DNA from: Sphagnum magellanicum
Taxonomy: Eukaryota > Streptophyta > Sphagnopsida > Sphagnales > Sphagnaceae
Direction: 5' to 3'
DNA: 64,000 nt
Assembly: GCA_021904315.1 (NCBI GenBank)
Contig: CM038919.1
Span: forward strand, 16,361,666 to 16,425,665
Positions within the stretch are counted from its first letter, which is position 1. Every line of letters begins with the position of its first letter. A program made the position numbers and the translations under genes. Below the pieces are notes generated by a model, which had not been told where the DNA came from, made no database searches, and saw nothing but the letters and a program-made list of their open reading frames with translations. This document shows positions 1 through 12,844 of this stretch, in pieces.

Positions 1-1180
1 AGACTCCCATGCACAAGATTACTTATGTCTGCAGAGTGGCTTCTGTTTCCCCTCAATACCAGCAAGCATCCAACTGATTGGTTAATAGGGCTTTAGACCA
101 GACTGGCTGTTCCATGTGTGGAGATGGATGTGGATCTGTTGAAAGAGAGATTCACTCCAATCAATGTCAATGTCTTCCCACACACCCACACTGGGCACTT
201 GCCACATGAGCTGCTTTTAGTCCATCCACTCCCCACGTAAAAGTCATGAGTCCAATGACTGTGGTGGTAAAACCTCAGCTGGGATCTCATAAAACTAAGT
301 GCAGTGAGATAACAAAGGTTCAGCAAATGTTATGCTGCTCAGCAAAATTAAAACTCGGTGTCACTGCAGCAGTCACACTAATTCTTAAGATGACCAGAAC
401 CGCCATGAACACCTGCACTCCACATGTGAACCCTGAAAAAAATACAGTCAATTTTTCTCTCAAATTGGCATGTGAAGTGACAACCCCACCATGGTTCCCT
501 GAGCAGACATTATTGTGACATTCCTCTGTGTATGATGCATTCACAGATAAACATTGTTGGGTTTCTTCAGTATGATGGTAACTGTGGAACAAGCACCCGC
601 CCAACCTTCTGGCATGTGTGTGTACCCACTAGAGTTCATGAGATGGTTTGGCTGTGCAGTGAACTTCAAGGAGAGCAAGTCTGTAGTGTCACATTGGGTG
701 CATGTGACACTACAGATACCCAAGTCTGACAACAGTTGAACATGAGATCCACCACGAAACAAATCTGCCCAACAACAAATCCACAAGCACAGTTGTTGCC
801 AGAGCCACTGTCATGAGTGACTTGCAAACTGTGGCTATAACTCTCCAGGAAACAGGATTGGTGCTGCATGGGGCTACCACATACATGCTCGCTTTACATG
901 GCTGCTGCAACAACAATCACATTGCCCTTTTCAAATTCAGTAGCTGCAATGAGCCTTATCACCAAATAAAGAAGCAATTCAAGATATGAAGAGAAGCCTT
1001 CAAGCCGGTACCTGCAGGTGTAGTGCTCCACTGCTGAGGTATCTTGGAAGAAGTTTTGTGACATTAGTGTTGCAGGATAATCAAAGGGAGGCTACTACAG
1101 CAAAAAAAAGCTCGTGGCAAATGGTTGTCACCTTGAACCAAATTGCCAATTTGCAGCCGTAATTTTTCTTGTTGATGCTA
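1..1180. other. Non-coding stretch upstream of the first gene
   Basis: No open frame here looks like a gene on either strand. Base composition is balanced, similar to the gene islands, so it may be promoter, or an intron or 3' end of a gene lying to the left. It holds one perfect inverted repeat, listed separately. Confidence 0.5.
680..716. repeat. Perfect 15-bp inverted repeat (hairpin)
   Basis: The arms TCTGTAGTGTCACAT and ATGTGACACTACAGA are exact reverse complements around a 7-base loop. It is the strongest short hairpin I found in the window. It could be a small-RNA precursor core, a dimeric protein-binding site, or a relic of a transposon end. Confidence 0.75.
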
Positions 1181-1189
1181 CTCTTCCTT

Positions 1190-1198
1190 AAACCCTAA
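1190..1198 (+). promoter_or_regulatory. Telo-box (AAACCCTAA) in a gene leader
   Basis: AAACCCTAA lies about 250 bases before the first ATG of the spliced gene at 1445. Such boxes are common in 5' leaders and promoters of plant housekeeping genes. This fits transcription starting near 1180, but no TATA box was identified. Confidence 0.4.
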
Positions 1199-1444
1199 CC
1201 TTGCCATGCCTCTCTACCATGCCATGTTGCTGTCGTCTCTTCTCCTTTGAAGCAAATCTTGCAGCAATTTTGCAATTCCCAAAGAAGGTGCTTGTTGATT
1301 TCGGCAGTTTCTCCGGTTTCTCGTCTGTTGGAAGCAGATGCTGAACTGCCACAGACGAGAGTTTCTTCGGCCCTCCTACTTTAGGGATATCTTCAGTTTT
1401 GCATGTGTGCAGAGAGAGAGAGCCTTGTTGTCGATTCTCGTGTG

Positions 1445-4290
1445 ATGACCATGGGGACATTTACAGCACCATTGTCGTCGATTCTTTTGGACTCTCTGAA
1501 GCTCGGAGGAGGCGGAAGAGGTTCGGCGTGCTGCACATTCACACGTCGTAAAAAGCAGCAACCACGAGTGGTTGAGGTTGCCTTCAAACCGGTGACAATC
1601 TCTTCTTCTGCTCCTCCACATGCAATTGGATATGGCGGCTGCTGCTGTTTTCTAGTTCAGAAAGTCCGCATGTATGGCGCTTTGCATGTGAATGCGATGT
1701 CGTCGTCGGGTGCAGGCAGATATGGAAGTGGAAAGCCACAGCCTTCCCTCATTCACATATGTCGATCATTGCAGCACTGCTTCTTTGAGGTGAGGAACAA
1801 TTGCTCCAATACCATGGTGATGATGATCTCCAGGACCCACAGTTACATAGAAGATTCAGTTTCTTTTTCGCAGTTGTGCTTCTTTGAGCTTTGTCTGGAT
1901 GCAGGAAGAAGTAGAAGGATGAAGGAGAGAGCTTCTTACAGGAAACAGTCAATTTTGTCTTCATATGATTTCCTCAGACTTTTGTTCATTGTGTGGTATT
2001 CTTGCCTGCCATCTCCTTCATCAGCTCAAATGAATGTAATGCTGTCTAGCTTCCAGGAGATGTCAGCTGCAAAGTTGCAGCTGTGAGCATTCATGCCTGC
2101 TTGTTTTGAGGAACATGAAACTGCTTGAGATCAAAGCTTCATTACCAGGACCATTCAAGGCTTACAAACCATATGCAAAATTGTAACATAATGAAATAGA
2201 AAAAAAGCTCACAAACCTTTGACAAGTTTTTGCTTTTACATGTGCACTCTTCTTCATATGCAGCTTGTGGCATTGAATGCTTTGACATCAATGTTGAGAT
2301 CTTCATCATGCTGTTGTGGTGGGAATAATTTGGCAGATCTGTGTGCTTAATATGGGAAGACCAGCAGGCCAAGCATTGCATGAGTTTGTAGCAGCAGCAG
2401 TTGATGCCTTCATGGCAGGCTTCACATTTGACAAACTTTCTCTTCAGCTTGTGGTAAATGTGCCAAATGTGCTGCCACTAAGCAGCCCAGCAGGCCTTTT
2501 TCCACCCAGTGCTATCTATTTCCTCCTTGCTTCAATACATTGGATCTTTTGTTGCTCATCATGCTCACATACCAAAAGCTAGGGACTCAAACTTCTTGTG
2601 CAGGTTTCCCAATTGTGCAAAGAACAAGTTGAGGTTGTGATGTGAAGCCATGTTGAAAACATCTCGTAATTCTAAAACAAATTGTGATTCCCAAGCAGAC
2701 TCTGCTGGTTATCAGCTAACTATGAATAACAGAAATCAATAGACCAGACCCAACAGTTTGTATTTCTGGAGAGCAACCCAAAACTAGTCAGTCACCCAGG
2801 CCATCCATCACATGGAGAGATTCTTATTGTGTGCAGTTTGTTTTTGTGGAGGTGCAGTATGGAGGGGAGGGTATGGAGGAATTCAAAATGGACACAGCAG
2901 GCTACCGCTTGACCTCATCTGAAGAGCACTATCGTACCCAATGGCTGACTACAGTACTACATACACCCTGCCATTCTTTCTTCTGCTATCTTCTGTCTCC
3001 TTTCTTGAGAGCCTACTACATTAGTAAGTCTGGAGTCAAGCACCAAGCTAGAACATAATCTGTATTTGTCAATTACCAAAGGGCTTCATTGAGTCCTGTG
3101 TGAATCATGAATTCTGCTGGAATTACTGAACTGTATCATTGTGCTAAGGTACATTAAGATTTGATGTCAACCATAAAGATCACTTTTAATTTTTTGCTAT
3201 TTTAACTGAAGCTTGAACATTTCAAGCCTACTCAACTGCTGAAATAGGGTTGACAAAAGACAAGTCTGATGAATGAAGCAAAATGGTGGACTTGACAGAT
3301 TTATGTGACTTTACAGTTCTTGAGGGTGGTTGACAACGAGGCATCAAGATCAGCTGTCACTGATGACATCCATCTTGTGCAAGTCATTCATGTAAGCCTG
3401 TTCTTGTGCATACTTGCCTTACTATTAGGCAACTTGCCCTCCACTTGACTCTAAATGTGATCTGCATTCTGTTTTTCTGATCATCATGGCCATCATCATT
3501 CATCATCACATTAAGAGGATAAGAAAACAATGGAGAAGTTTCCTGGTTTCTGTGGATTTGTCAATATTCCCCCCAGAAGATCCCAGGATGCCTTGAGGGA
3601 GGTCTCTGTCTAGGGATGGTGGCACCATGAGCACTTTGCTTGTTAAAACAGACAAGGATCAACATCAGTCCTCGTGGATTTAAGATCTAGTACTAAGAAG
3701 TGGGCTTGCATAGCTTTGAGGAGCAACAGCGAGTGCTAGAAGGGCAGCGGCATGGTGAGGAGCAGGTACCTCAGATACATATTCCCTTTTCTATGTACTA
3801 TATGAAGCAGAAGGGTGAAAGTTAGAATTGGCCATCATACAAAAGAAATGTCATATTGGCCCTACTCTAGAAATGCTCCACTGGAAAACACCATGGGATC
3901 TCAGGATTTTAAGGCTTATTTAGTTTGCCCATGAGAGCTCCATCTATTGGAGTGCCAACCATGTTAGCTGTTCTGCCAAGCCTTTGCTGTCAAATGCAAA
4001 GTATGTAAGGCTTGTTCCCAACTGTGTGTTGTACCAATCTTTACATAGTATAAGACATCAGGAAATGTGTGGAGTTTGATATGTTTTCTGAATTTCACAA
4101 CTGGATGTAGAGCCAAGTAAAGTTTGATAGAGGGTTGGCCACAAAAGGAGCATCCGGTGGAGCTGTAGCTGAGAAAATGGTGATCGCCCCACAGTGGGTG
4201 CCAGTCACTCAGTTGGTTCTTCTAACTTTGAAGGTTTGGTTCCTCACTTTTTCTGATTTGATCTTGCATCAGAGTGAGCTTGTCATCTGA
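1445..4290 (+). CDS. Spliced gene of unknown function, probably plastid-targeted
   Basis: I do not recognise the product. Exons inferred from frame, splice sites and coding-like residues are 1445-1789, 2337-2453, 2837-2953, 3317-3391, one ending at 3765 with an uncertain start (about 3701-3714), 4111-4233 and 4273-4290, giving about 280 residues. Most joins are phase 0. The N-terminus (MTMGTFTAPLSSILLDSLKL, then Ser/Arg-rich with few acidic residues) resembles a chloroplast transit peptide. The body holds an amphipathic block (ALHEFVAAAVDAFMAGFTF, about residues 125-145), a SSEEHYRTQWLTT segment, an EEQQRVLEGQRHGEEQ stretch and a Gly/Ala block followed by hydrophobic residues (VPVTQLVLLTLK). 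The link from exon 4 to exon 5 is out of phase as I have it, so a small exon is probably missed near 3580-3620. It lies tail to tail with the anion channel gene. A telo-box leader lies upstream. Confidence 0.5.
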
Positions 4291-5158
4291 ATGGGGACAC
4301 TGAAATGGTGCTTTGTTGTACATTCAGAGGATGTCCCTTTTGTTTAATTAAAGCTCACCAATACTGGTGCAGGTTGTGGATGAAGCCCAATAGCATTTCC
4401 TTGAGCACCATTTTCCCCAATTTCAAACCAAGCACCAACAGCTCTTCACCAGCATATGACATGTTAAAATTACAATATTGTACAATGTTAAGGTTGCAAC
4501 AGAAGGTTCAGGCCACAAAAATTTGATAAGTCAACAACTGCCCCTCCCCCCCTCCCCCAGTGGAAAAGCTCCATTCTCAATGGGGTGTAAAGTGGACATG
4601 GCCACTGTTATAATCCTCTCTACAACTATGAGATCACGCATCTTGTGTTCACAGGGTAGTCCTTGAGGCAGGCTTCCCAATGACAGGGGAATTAGTTTGT
4701 TGACTGCATTATGCTACTATAAAATTCCCAGGGCTTACTTGAGTGCAGAGGATGTCATTGGAAGTCAATCAAAGTTAAATGTAACTGATTGCTTGCATTG
4801 AGGTCATTGTAAGTGGTGATCAAATTGATGTAACACAAAGCCAACAGCGCTGTAAGTTTCTTGACCTCTTGAATTTTCTGGAACAGAAAATAAAAACTTT
4901 CAAACCAGTGATGCCTGTCTAGTTCACATGGTATAGTGGAATGTGAGGCAATGAATCACATTTGAGCTTCTGTGTACAAAATGCTAGGACTTTGTCATGA
5001 ATTCTTCTATTGGTGAGAACTGTTGCATTTCCTTCAGTGGAACACAGATCGATCTCAAATCGTGAGGACATAAATTACATCTTTTGAATTGAATTCTTGA
5101 AGAATACTGTCAACTCGTTTGTGTTCTGCTGGTGAAATTGATGTTTGGTACGCTCCTA

Positions 5159-7639
5159 CTATTGATCCTCTGAGGAATAGTGAGACTGACAATTTTGATC
5201 CTTGGAAATGATGTTGTTGAATTCCTTGATCCTTATTTTATGTAGAGGTTGTTCACATTGTTTGTGTGTGTTTTGGGAGTCATTTAGCAGCTCATCAGCA
5301 TTGTCCATGTTTCCTCTACCCTCTGAGTTTTCAGGATTGGATTTTTTCACAGTGATGGCTATAGCAAGGTCATTTGGGAAAAGACTCTTCCACACAATGG
5401 CATGAAGAATCGTGGAGCAGAAGAGGATGAACACTGTGATTGAGGCTGTCACCGAGAGGATGATTGCAAGGCCTCGTGTGATCCAAGAGTTTGCTGCAGT
5501 TGTGTACTGTACCGAGGCTATGGCTGCTGCAGTCATTGGAAATGTGTATGCCCACCATGATATTGAAAACCTGCATAAAACATAATAATTGGTCATTGCT
5601 GTCACTTTTGATTTGCATGAAAAGCTTGAACAATGAAGAAAAGTGTCAATGCAAATTGTCAGAACTCAAAGAAATACAGCTTGCAGTAAACTGATCCATT
5701 TCCCAGAAGTTCAGAAGTGAGAAGGACATTGTAACTGAACTATGAAGATGAAGGATGCCAAGGAGTCTCAACTCAAAAGCCCTAATCCCAGGTAAAAAGC
5801 TTGAACAATAAAGAGAAGCTTCAATGAAGATTGTCAGATATCTTGAGGAACTATGGCTTGCATGAAGCCAATTCCAATCCCAAAAGTTCAGAAGTGAGAA
5901 GAATGCTGTACTGAGAAACTGTGATGAAGAAGGATGCTGAAGAGTCTCAACTCTCAAAGCTCTGATTGAGGTAAAGCTTGAACAATGAAGAACAGCTTTG
6001 ATGAAGATTGTCAGATATTTGAAGGACGTGTAGGAAGGGATTAGGGTTTAGGAAGCATCTGCTGTTACTGTCAAGGAAGTGTAGCTTTGCATGAAGCTGT
6101 TTCCAGAAGTTCAGAAGTGAGAAGAATGCTGTAAGGGGGAAACTATGAAGAAGATGGATGCCGAGGAGTTCTGAGGAAACCCTAAACTCAAAGCTCTGAT
6201 TGCAGGAGAATATTTGACCGAGCAAGAAAAGGAAATCTCTGACGAGGTGACAACGCAATCTCCATGAAAAGAAGTGAAGGAAATTGCAAGAAGAATAAGT
6301 TTGCATGAATGAAGACAAGATGGTAGATAGGGATCTGACCTAACTCCACGAAAGAAGTTGATGCGCACGACGAGGGAGGAGTAGAGGAAGAGGGCCACGA
6401 AGAAGACGAGGCGAGAGACAAGGTCGAAGCGGCCGGTGATGTGCATCCATGCTACGCTTGCGGTGCTAGGAGCTGCCACGAACAAGAAGAAGATTGGGTG
6501 TAAGTCTTTGGGTAGACTTATGTCGCTGGGCAAGTGCTGGTAGAGAGTGACAAACAGCACCAGGTAATGCGCTAGACCCACTGCCCAGAAGAAGATGGCA
6601 GGTTCAATCCACCCAATAGTGGCTCCAAGCAGCGCACCCACGAAATTCCCCACCACAGACAGATGTGTGCAGGCGTTGGCCACTTTGGACAGGCGACGAG
6701 CGCTTCCCGAGAGCCACTGGCCATATATTCTGAGCTCCAGTGCGAAAACTGGAGCCATGAAGATGCACCAGACTGCAGGGTGGACAGAAGACTGAGAGAT
6801 CGCCGACGGAAGTCCAAGCGCCAGGAACATGCAAGCGATCCAAGGGGCGAAGAAGAAGTTGACACGTACGGGGTGATGGAACTCACGTCTCACCGCCTCA
6901 TAGAAGAAGATGATCTTCAAGCTGTAGGTTAGGAAGATGAGGATGAGGACGAAGAGAGCCAAGCACCAGAGTGTGAGATTGATTTGCAGAGGGATATGCA
7001 GGAAGTGCAGCTGGGTGGAGCTTGATAGATTCTTCCACAGGATCACTTGGCTGCCCAACCCCATGCAGACAGCGAAGCAGCTGACTGGAAAGCGCAGAAG
7101 AAATGGCCATCTTTCATCTCTTGGAAGCATCAGCTCCTTCTCATGCTCCTGCTCATTCATAGGTTGCAACAACAGTACTGACAGATGCTTCAGAAAAGCT
7201 TCAAGATTCAAGTCTGGAGCTCCAAGGATAATAGAAAGCTACTACCCACCTTGAGATTTTCAAGCTCGGGGCCGTCGAGTGCATCGAAGAAACGATCAGG
7301 TAGAAGGGAGAGTCTCGCCTCATCATCATCATCATCATCATCTTGTTGGGCTTCGTCAACAGGCGACTCCGATCGTCTGTTTCTGGACATTCCAGTACCA
7401 TGTCTAATTGAAGGAGCTCCTCGACGAGATGAAGCCTGCCGGCTCTGAAATCTAGGAGACCTAGTCCTGAATCTGTCATAAGTCCTATCTTGCCGTCTCA
7501 CCGGCGGTTCTTCGACCGATATCGCAGTTTCTTGGGCAGAACTGGTTTGCGCTAAACCAATTTCCACGTTCAGCGCAGCTACAGAAGAAGGCCTCTGATC
7601 TAGTCCTTGAGGCGATTCAAGAGCTTCTTCATGCTCCAT
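5159..7639 (-). CDS. S-type (slow) anion channel, SLAC1/SLAH family
   Basis: Plasma-membrane anion channel of the plant SLAC/SLAH (TehA-like, ten-helix) family, passing chloride, nitrate or malate; SLAC1 acts in guard-cell closure. Exons are 7639-7250, about 7187-6340 and 5570-5159, encoding about 549 residues, close to Arabidopsis SLAC1 (556). Family signatures are PDRFFDALDGPELE, WPFLLRFPVSCFAVCMGLGS, EAVRREFHHPVRVNFFFAPW, FVAAPSTASVAW and RFSISWWAYTFPMT; the last is created cleanly across the second splice. The start was taken at the ATG at 7639, since the frame upstream has no ATG. The N-terminal 130 residues are polar, with a run of Asp and several R-x-x-S sites (around RQASS and RRSES), the kind phosphorylated by OST1/SnRK2 kinases in seed plants. 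The first intron is only about 62 bases and its acceptor is tentative. The second intron (769 bases) is built from tandem repeats. SLAC1 and SLAH cannot be told apart here. Confidence 0.9.
5621..6210. repeat. Three tandem ~176-bp units inside the anion-channel intron
   Basis: Units start at about 5621, 5796 and 5973 with AAAGCTTGAACAATGAAGA-like sequence. Each goes on through ATTGTCAGA, a CCAGAAGTTCAGAAGTGAGAA block and a stretch with GGAGTCTCAACTC. The third unit is longer, with extra sequence before the CCAGAAGTTCAGAAGTGAG block. They fill most of the second intron. Open frames on the minus strand here simply reflect the repeats. Confidence 0.85.
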
Positions 7640-7723
7640 TTGCCCAAGTGTCTCTTGTCTGATCTTCACCAGTAAAACCTCTGGAAATGGGTACCCAATT
7701 TCAACCTTAAAGCTTCCGAAATT

Positions 7724-8205
7724 GGGTACTTTTCATCAACCTCTCTGATCAAACCTTTCCTCTGCACTAGGTATCAGAAGCTTACAGAATCACTCTCTCC
7801 TCTTGCAGATCTTTCAAGCTTTTTCGAAATTCAGTCAACACTTTTGAGGCAGCACCGAAGATTGCATCAACAACTGCAACATAAGCAGGTCGGAAATTCT
7901 GGTGCATCAACCTCAAGTAAAGCCGGCAATTTCTCTATAGTGTCCAGCTTCCCCTTATTAGTTGGGTACTTTTCATCATGCTGTCTGATGAAACCTTCAT
8001 CTGCACAAGGTATCAGACGCTTACTGAAAAACACTCTCTCCTCTTGCAGATCAATCAAGCTTTTCAGTCAAAGCTTTTGAGGCAGCACTGAAGAGTGCAT
8101 CAACAACAAGAACAGAAGAAGCTCATTGGAAATTCCAGTGCATCAACCTCAAGTAAAAGCAGGCACTTTCTCTATGGAGTCCAGCTTTCTGAATTAGGTA
8201 CCTGT
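7724..8205. repeat. 240-bp tandem duplication upstream of the anion channel
   Basis: Two copies, 7724-7963 and 7964 to about 8205, each begin GGGTACTTTTCATCA and run through CACTCTCTCCTCTTGCAGATC and GTGCATCAACCTCAAGTAAA. They lie just 5' of the channel's start on the minus strand, so they are in its leader or promoter. The repeated CTCTCCTCTTGCAG resembles a splice acceptor, but on the opposite strand to the gene. Confidence 0.85.
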
Positions 8206-11200
8206 CAAAAAGATTTTGAGCGAGTCAAGAAGTGCACAATGGAGGAACAAGATCACAAACTTGGAAATACTTGATCAGCCTCTCAAGTAATCCCAGCATG
8301 AAGCATGTTACCCAAAGCATCAACACATCACTCCAAAATAGAAAATCAAATCAAGCTGGAGAGAAAAGAATTGGACCACATCCACCACCCTCTCTGAACA
8401 AAAGACCCATTTCAACCAACAAAGCTACCATCAATCCACAGCTTTGTTGCAGCTTAGAGAAATTGTCGAAGCATCCTCAGAGACAACCAGCAGAGGTAAT
8501 AATAATATGACTTGTATCCCAATACCTACTCCATTTTCAGAGAGCTTCTTCACATATGTTTTATGTATCTGACTTCATAGCTACCATTGAAATTCGGAAG
8601 CAACTAAAATGAACTACTCATGATGAAATTTTCATTACTCTCTCTCATCAACAAAATTTAGAACCTCACAAAGTCTAATTCTGGAAGCTTCATGGTTTCA
8701 CAATCTAGTTTGAGAGTGGGGTTTGCAACAAATTTGAACCATGCAAGTATATACATATATAAACATGAGATGCTATATTTGTCAAATCTATTAATTTTCT
8801 GTGAATTCAGAATAAAAAATTTAGCTCTTTGTTTTGGAGCAAAGGTGAAAATGCATGGCATTAGGAGAAACCAAAGTGGTTGGAAACCCTTTTTTTTTAA
8901 ATGTAAAATTGACCCATGTTCATTTTGATGGTATTTACTTTCTCCTTGTAGGGTGGGTTTGTTGCAGAGAATGAGTGGAGTCTGTTTCAGTGGCACATTT
9001 GGAGTTTTTGGTGAGTCACCTATCCTAAGTATATTGTTTTGAATCCTTTTGCAACACTCTTGCTTCACGTCAAAGTTCCAATGGGATCCATTGCCTTGAC
9101 CACTTGGAAAGCATTGCATATAAGATATCAACAAGTAGATAAAATGTACAGTGTTTTGTTGGACACGTATATAAATTGTGAAACTTTGAAAAACTTTTCA
9201 AAATGAATTCTTTATTGGGTGAGAACACCTGTGCTTTTTTCTCTTTTTTTTTAAGTTTTCTGTCATAAGAGAGTTTTGTTTGTCTTGGAATTTTCTCTCA
9301 TAAGAAATGGGAAGCTCCAAATTTTAAGAAAACCGATCCATCATTGGGATATTAGGTTTGATGTTTTTGAGCATTAAAGTGATTGCAATTGAAATCAATT
9401 TGCAGAGAATTTAACAATTTAAATTTATTATAATCAATTTAAATGCAAGTGAAGAAAGTTAGGCATAATTAGATTTCCCATGTCAAGTGACAAGAAACTT
9501 ATTAAGGAAGTGGAAATAGGAGCACCCCAATTTGTTCTTTTGTGATTTTTTGTCCAACCTAATAGTGAGAATGAAGAGATTTTTAAAAAATTGGTATTGA
9601 AATTGAAGAATTAGGTGCCAAGAATATGAACAAATTGCAAACTAGAGTTAGGAGAACACTTATCAATCTATAAAGAAATATAGAAGGAGCAAAAACATGA
9701 GTCATCAATTAAAAATTGTTGACTAGAAGAACATTTTGAAAGTTTAAAATGTGGGTTTTAAGATACGAAAACCATCATCCTTCCCAAGGGTTTTTTTTTC
9801 TCATTTTTGTGGTGTAGCCAAATTGGTGATTAGTCACAAGAAGATTTAGCTAAATTTGTCTATGTACCAAATATGAAAGTAAAAACAAATTAAGAATCCT
9901 TTTATATTATCCATAAGAATATTTAACCAAATTTATTTATGTGCTAGATATGAAAGTTTTAAAAGAAAATTTGATGTTTTTGTATTTTTTACTAGTTGGT
10001 GAAAGTTGGGAACTTGGCAATTAGGACACAAATACCAATGAATAATTGCTAGGTAAGAAGAAAATATATATATATATGAAAGACCATGGGGTCTATAAGC
10101 ACAAAATAGGAAAAACAATCCCAAAAAAAATAGCATTTCATGTGGATTTCTAGGAGGTATAAGATAGAAAAAGTAAAAAAATGCATTGGGGGGAATGTGT
10201 GGACTTAATTGTTTTGAAAACGAAAAATAAAATATATAATTCTTTTGTTGTTCTTTATTTGTGTATGTATGTGTAAACGTATGTATGCATATATAAGTAT
10301 TTGTAAAATTTAATTAACATGTTTACATTAAAATGTCCAATTATGATGCTTGGGATATCTACAAAAATAAATTGTAGGATTTTTTAAATTAAAAGTAAAA
10401 TTGTCCTTTGGAATTTCAAGTGATTTATATAATTTGATCACATGTATTACTTGATTGTATCTTTGTAAAAAATTTACATAAATAGATCCAATGGCATAAT
10501 GATAAAAATAGTTGAATAGTTGATAATAAAATATATGATAATGATAAAAATGAAAATATTCATCTTTTTATTAACTTTTTTTTTTTTTTTTGGTTATTAT
10601 TTTGATCACAACATCAAAACCTGTTTTTTACAATTAATCCTATTTGATTATAGTCATTTTTCTAGTTCTTTATGCCATTGTAGTCAAATATGACAAGTTA
10701 TAAAAGACATGTTTTAGCATTGTGTGATAAACAAAAACTATTATATACTAATAAATTGAAATCTATTAAAACTTTTTGATAAGGTAATTTTAAATAATGT
10801 TTATTTCAAGATTGTGTCATTATATATTTTATTAATAATGAAGAAAATAAAAATAAATTATTTTTTGAAAAAATGTTTCACAATGTTGTCCACATAAATT
10901 ATCCCATTCATTATTGTATATGCTTCTAATATTAAATTTGTAAACAAATTTACTATGATTTTTTTCAATCATGTATGCATATTTCCATAATGTTTGAATG
11001 TTTTTAATTCAAATTTTGATTTGTTAAGAGGTTTAAGTAATAAAAATATTTTTCTATAATGACTTTTAGGATCTTTATGCAAATCAAATGAAACATAAAG
11101 AATAATTTAACTATTACCACATTATTTATACGTTTTAACATCCTAATCAAAAAAAATTTATGTTAGCTCAATTAGTTGTAATATAACATATAAATTAAAA

Positions 11201-12840
11201 TTTTCGTTATATTCTTATCTCATTAGTTTTATTTATCTTTTGTTACTAGTTAGATATTAATTATATTTTTATATTCAAAACATTAATTTAAGTTTTGAAC
11301 TTTGATTAAAACATTTTGTAAATGCAAAACAAGTGTGAATTATCATTTTTTTATAATAAATCTTCATTATAATTTTAGGAAAGATTTGTGTGAAAAAGAA
11401 GAAAAAAATATTTCAAACACAGAAAAGAAATTTTTATTGATTTTTTTTTTGCAAAAGTTATTTTCGTCTTTGTTTTTTCATAAAATATTATATTTTATAT
11501 GAAGAAATATAGATTAGAACTTCAGGAAGAAAATAAGAAATAATATATAATACAAAAAACATAAAAGATAACAATTGTGTTTCACTTACCAAATTATAAT
11601 AAAAAACAAAGGAATAATACAAAAATAAAATAAAATTGAAGCTATTAAATAAGAAATTTTCATAATGATATATTTTAGACTGATCTGTCAAATGTAAGGT
11701 GCATGGGGTTTTAATCTTAATTTGTGAGTCGAGGTTTAACCTTGATGCCTTTAAATTAAGACATGTCATCAAAACAAATAATTAATTTCTGAACGACAAA
11801 TTAACACTCAATTTATATCGAATGTCTATCAATAATGGGCAATTAAAGAAATTTTCATACAATTAAACTTGTGAATATGTGATTATTTTTAATTATGTAT
11901 CAACTATTTAGATGCCTTGAGCATTTTTGTTTCTTCTTTTCAAAAGTTTTTATTATTTTGACAGCACATTTATTTGCAACAGTACTTAAATGTATATGGG
12001 TGACATGAATGAGTTTTGAATGATTTGTGAAATGATTAGATTATTTAAACACATTATTTAAATCAGTCTTAAACACATAAATGTTAAAACTATTACACTT
12101 GATAAATGTCAAAATGTTTTGGAAGTTGAACATTATAATAATTGTCAATTTAAGTACTGCAAACATTATTCAAATGAAAAGGTGATTTTTCAAATGTAAG
12201 AATTATAGCCCAAAATATATTATAAGCCAATAGTTTTTTATGATTTAATTAATTTAACATTTGCCCGAAAAAATCATCAAAGAATCATTAAAAAAAAAAG
12301 GAACAAGATTATCAAAATTGATGTGACATGTCATTTTAGTGTTGATCATTATATTGATTTTTGCATCAATCCCAATGCATAAATGGACTTTATAATGATT
12401 AATCTTTTTTTTATAAATTTAACATTATTATTTACCCATAATTAATGAAGACATTTAATAACCTTATAACTAAAACACATCAAAATTATTTACCAATATA
12501 AGGTATGAATATACTAGTATTTTGTCACACAAATCACCCTTTATCTAATTTGTAACTAAACTTATTCAAACTAATAAACTACACAACCCTATGTTTAATT
12601 TATAATTAAAAATACACAAGTTTGATCATAAATTGTATAGGTAAAGGTCTAGATTACAACTAAACTTATTCATTTTTTATAGTTAGATATATATTGCCCA
12701 TGTTTAACTTATGACTAAAATATTTACAATTGACAAAAATATATATTTTATTTTCATTATTTATAACATTCTGTGTGTAATAATACTTTTCAATATTTTT
12801 TTAAATGATTATTTTTATAAAAAATATTCAAATATTAATT
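8206..12840. other. AT-rich intergenic stretch, no gene seen
   Basis: The sequence becomes steadily more AT-rich towards 12 kb and shows only short chance frames. It contains one copy of the dispersed GCCAAATTTGGC-type repeat (about 9805-9965). Nothing else could be assigned. Confidence 0.6.
9805..9965 (+). repeat. Dispersed non-coding repeat, copy 1 (two partial units)
   Basis: Two adjacent degenerate units match the family consensus GATTTAGCCAAATTTGGC followed by a TATGAAAG block: one near 9843-9880 and one near 9915-9955. Better copies lie at about 45640, 54840 and 60345 (reverse strand). Confidence 0.55.
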
Positions 12841-12844
12841 TGAT

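Noticed and set aside
1188-1621. Minus-strand frames of 81-90 residues
   Set aside because: They oppose the leader and first exon of the spliced gene and lack any coding signature.
5646-6318. Minus-strand frames of 103 and 123 residues with repeated FFSLLNFW
   Set aside because: They are translations of the tandem intron repeats of the anion-channel gene and lie between two clear exons.
8232-9134. Frames of 92 and 158 residues upstream of the channel
   Set aside because: Composition is that of non-coding DNA, and no splice-supported continuation or family resemblance was found.
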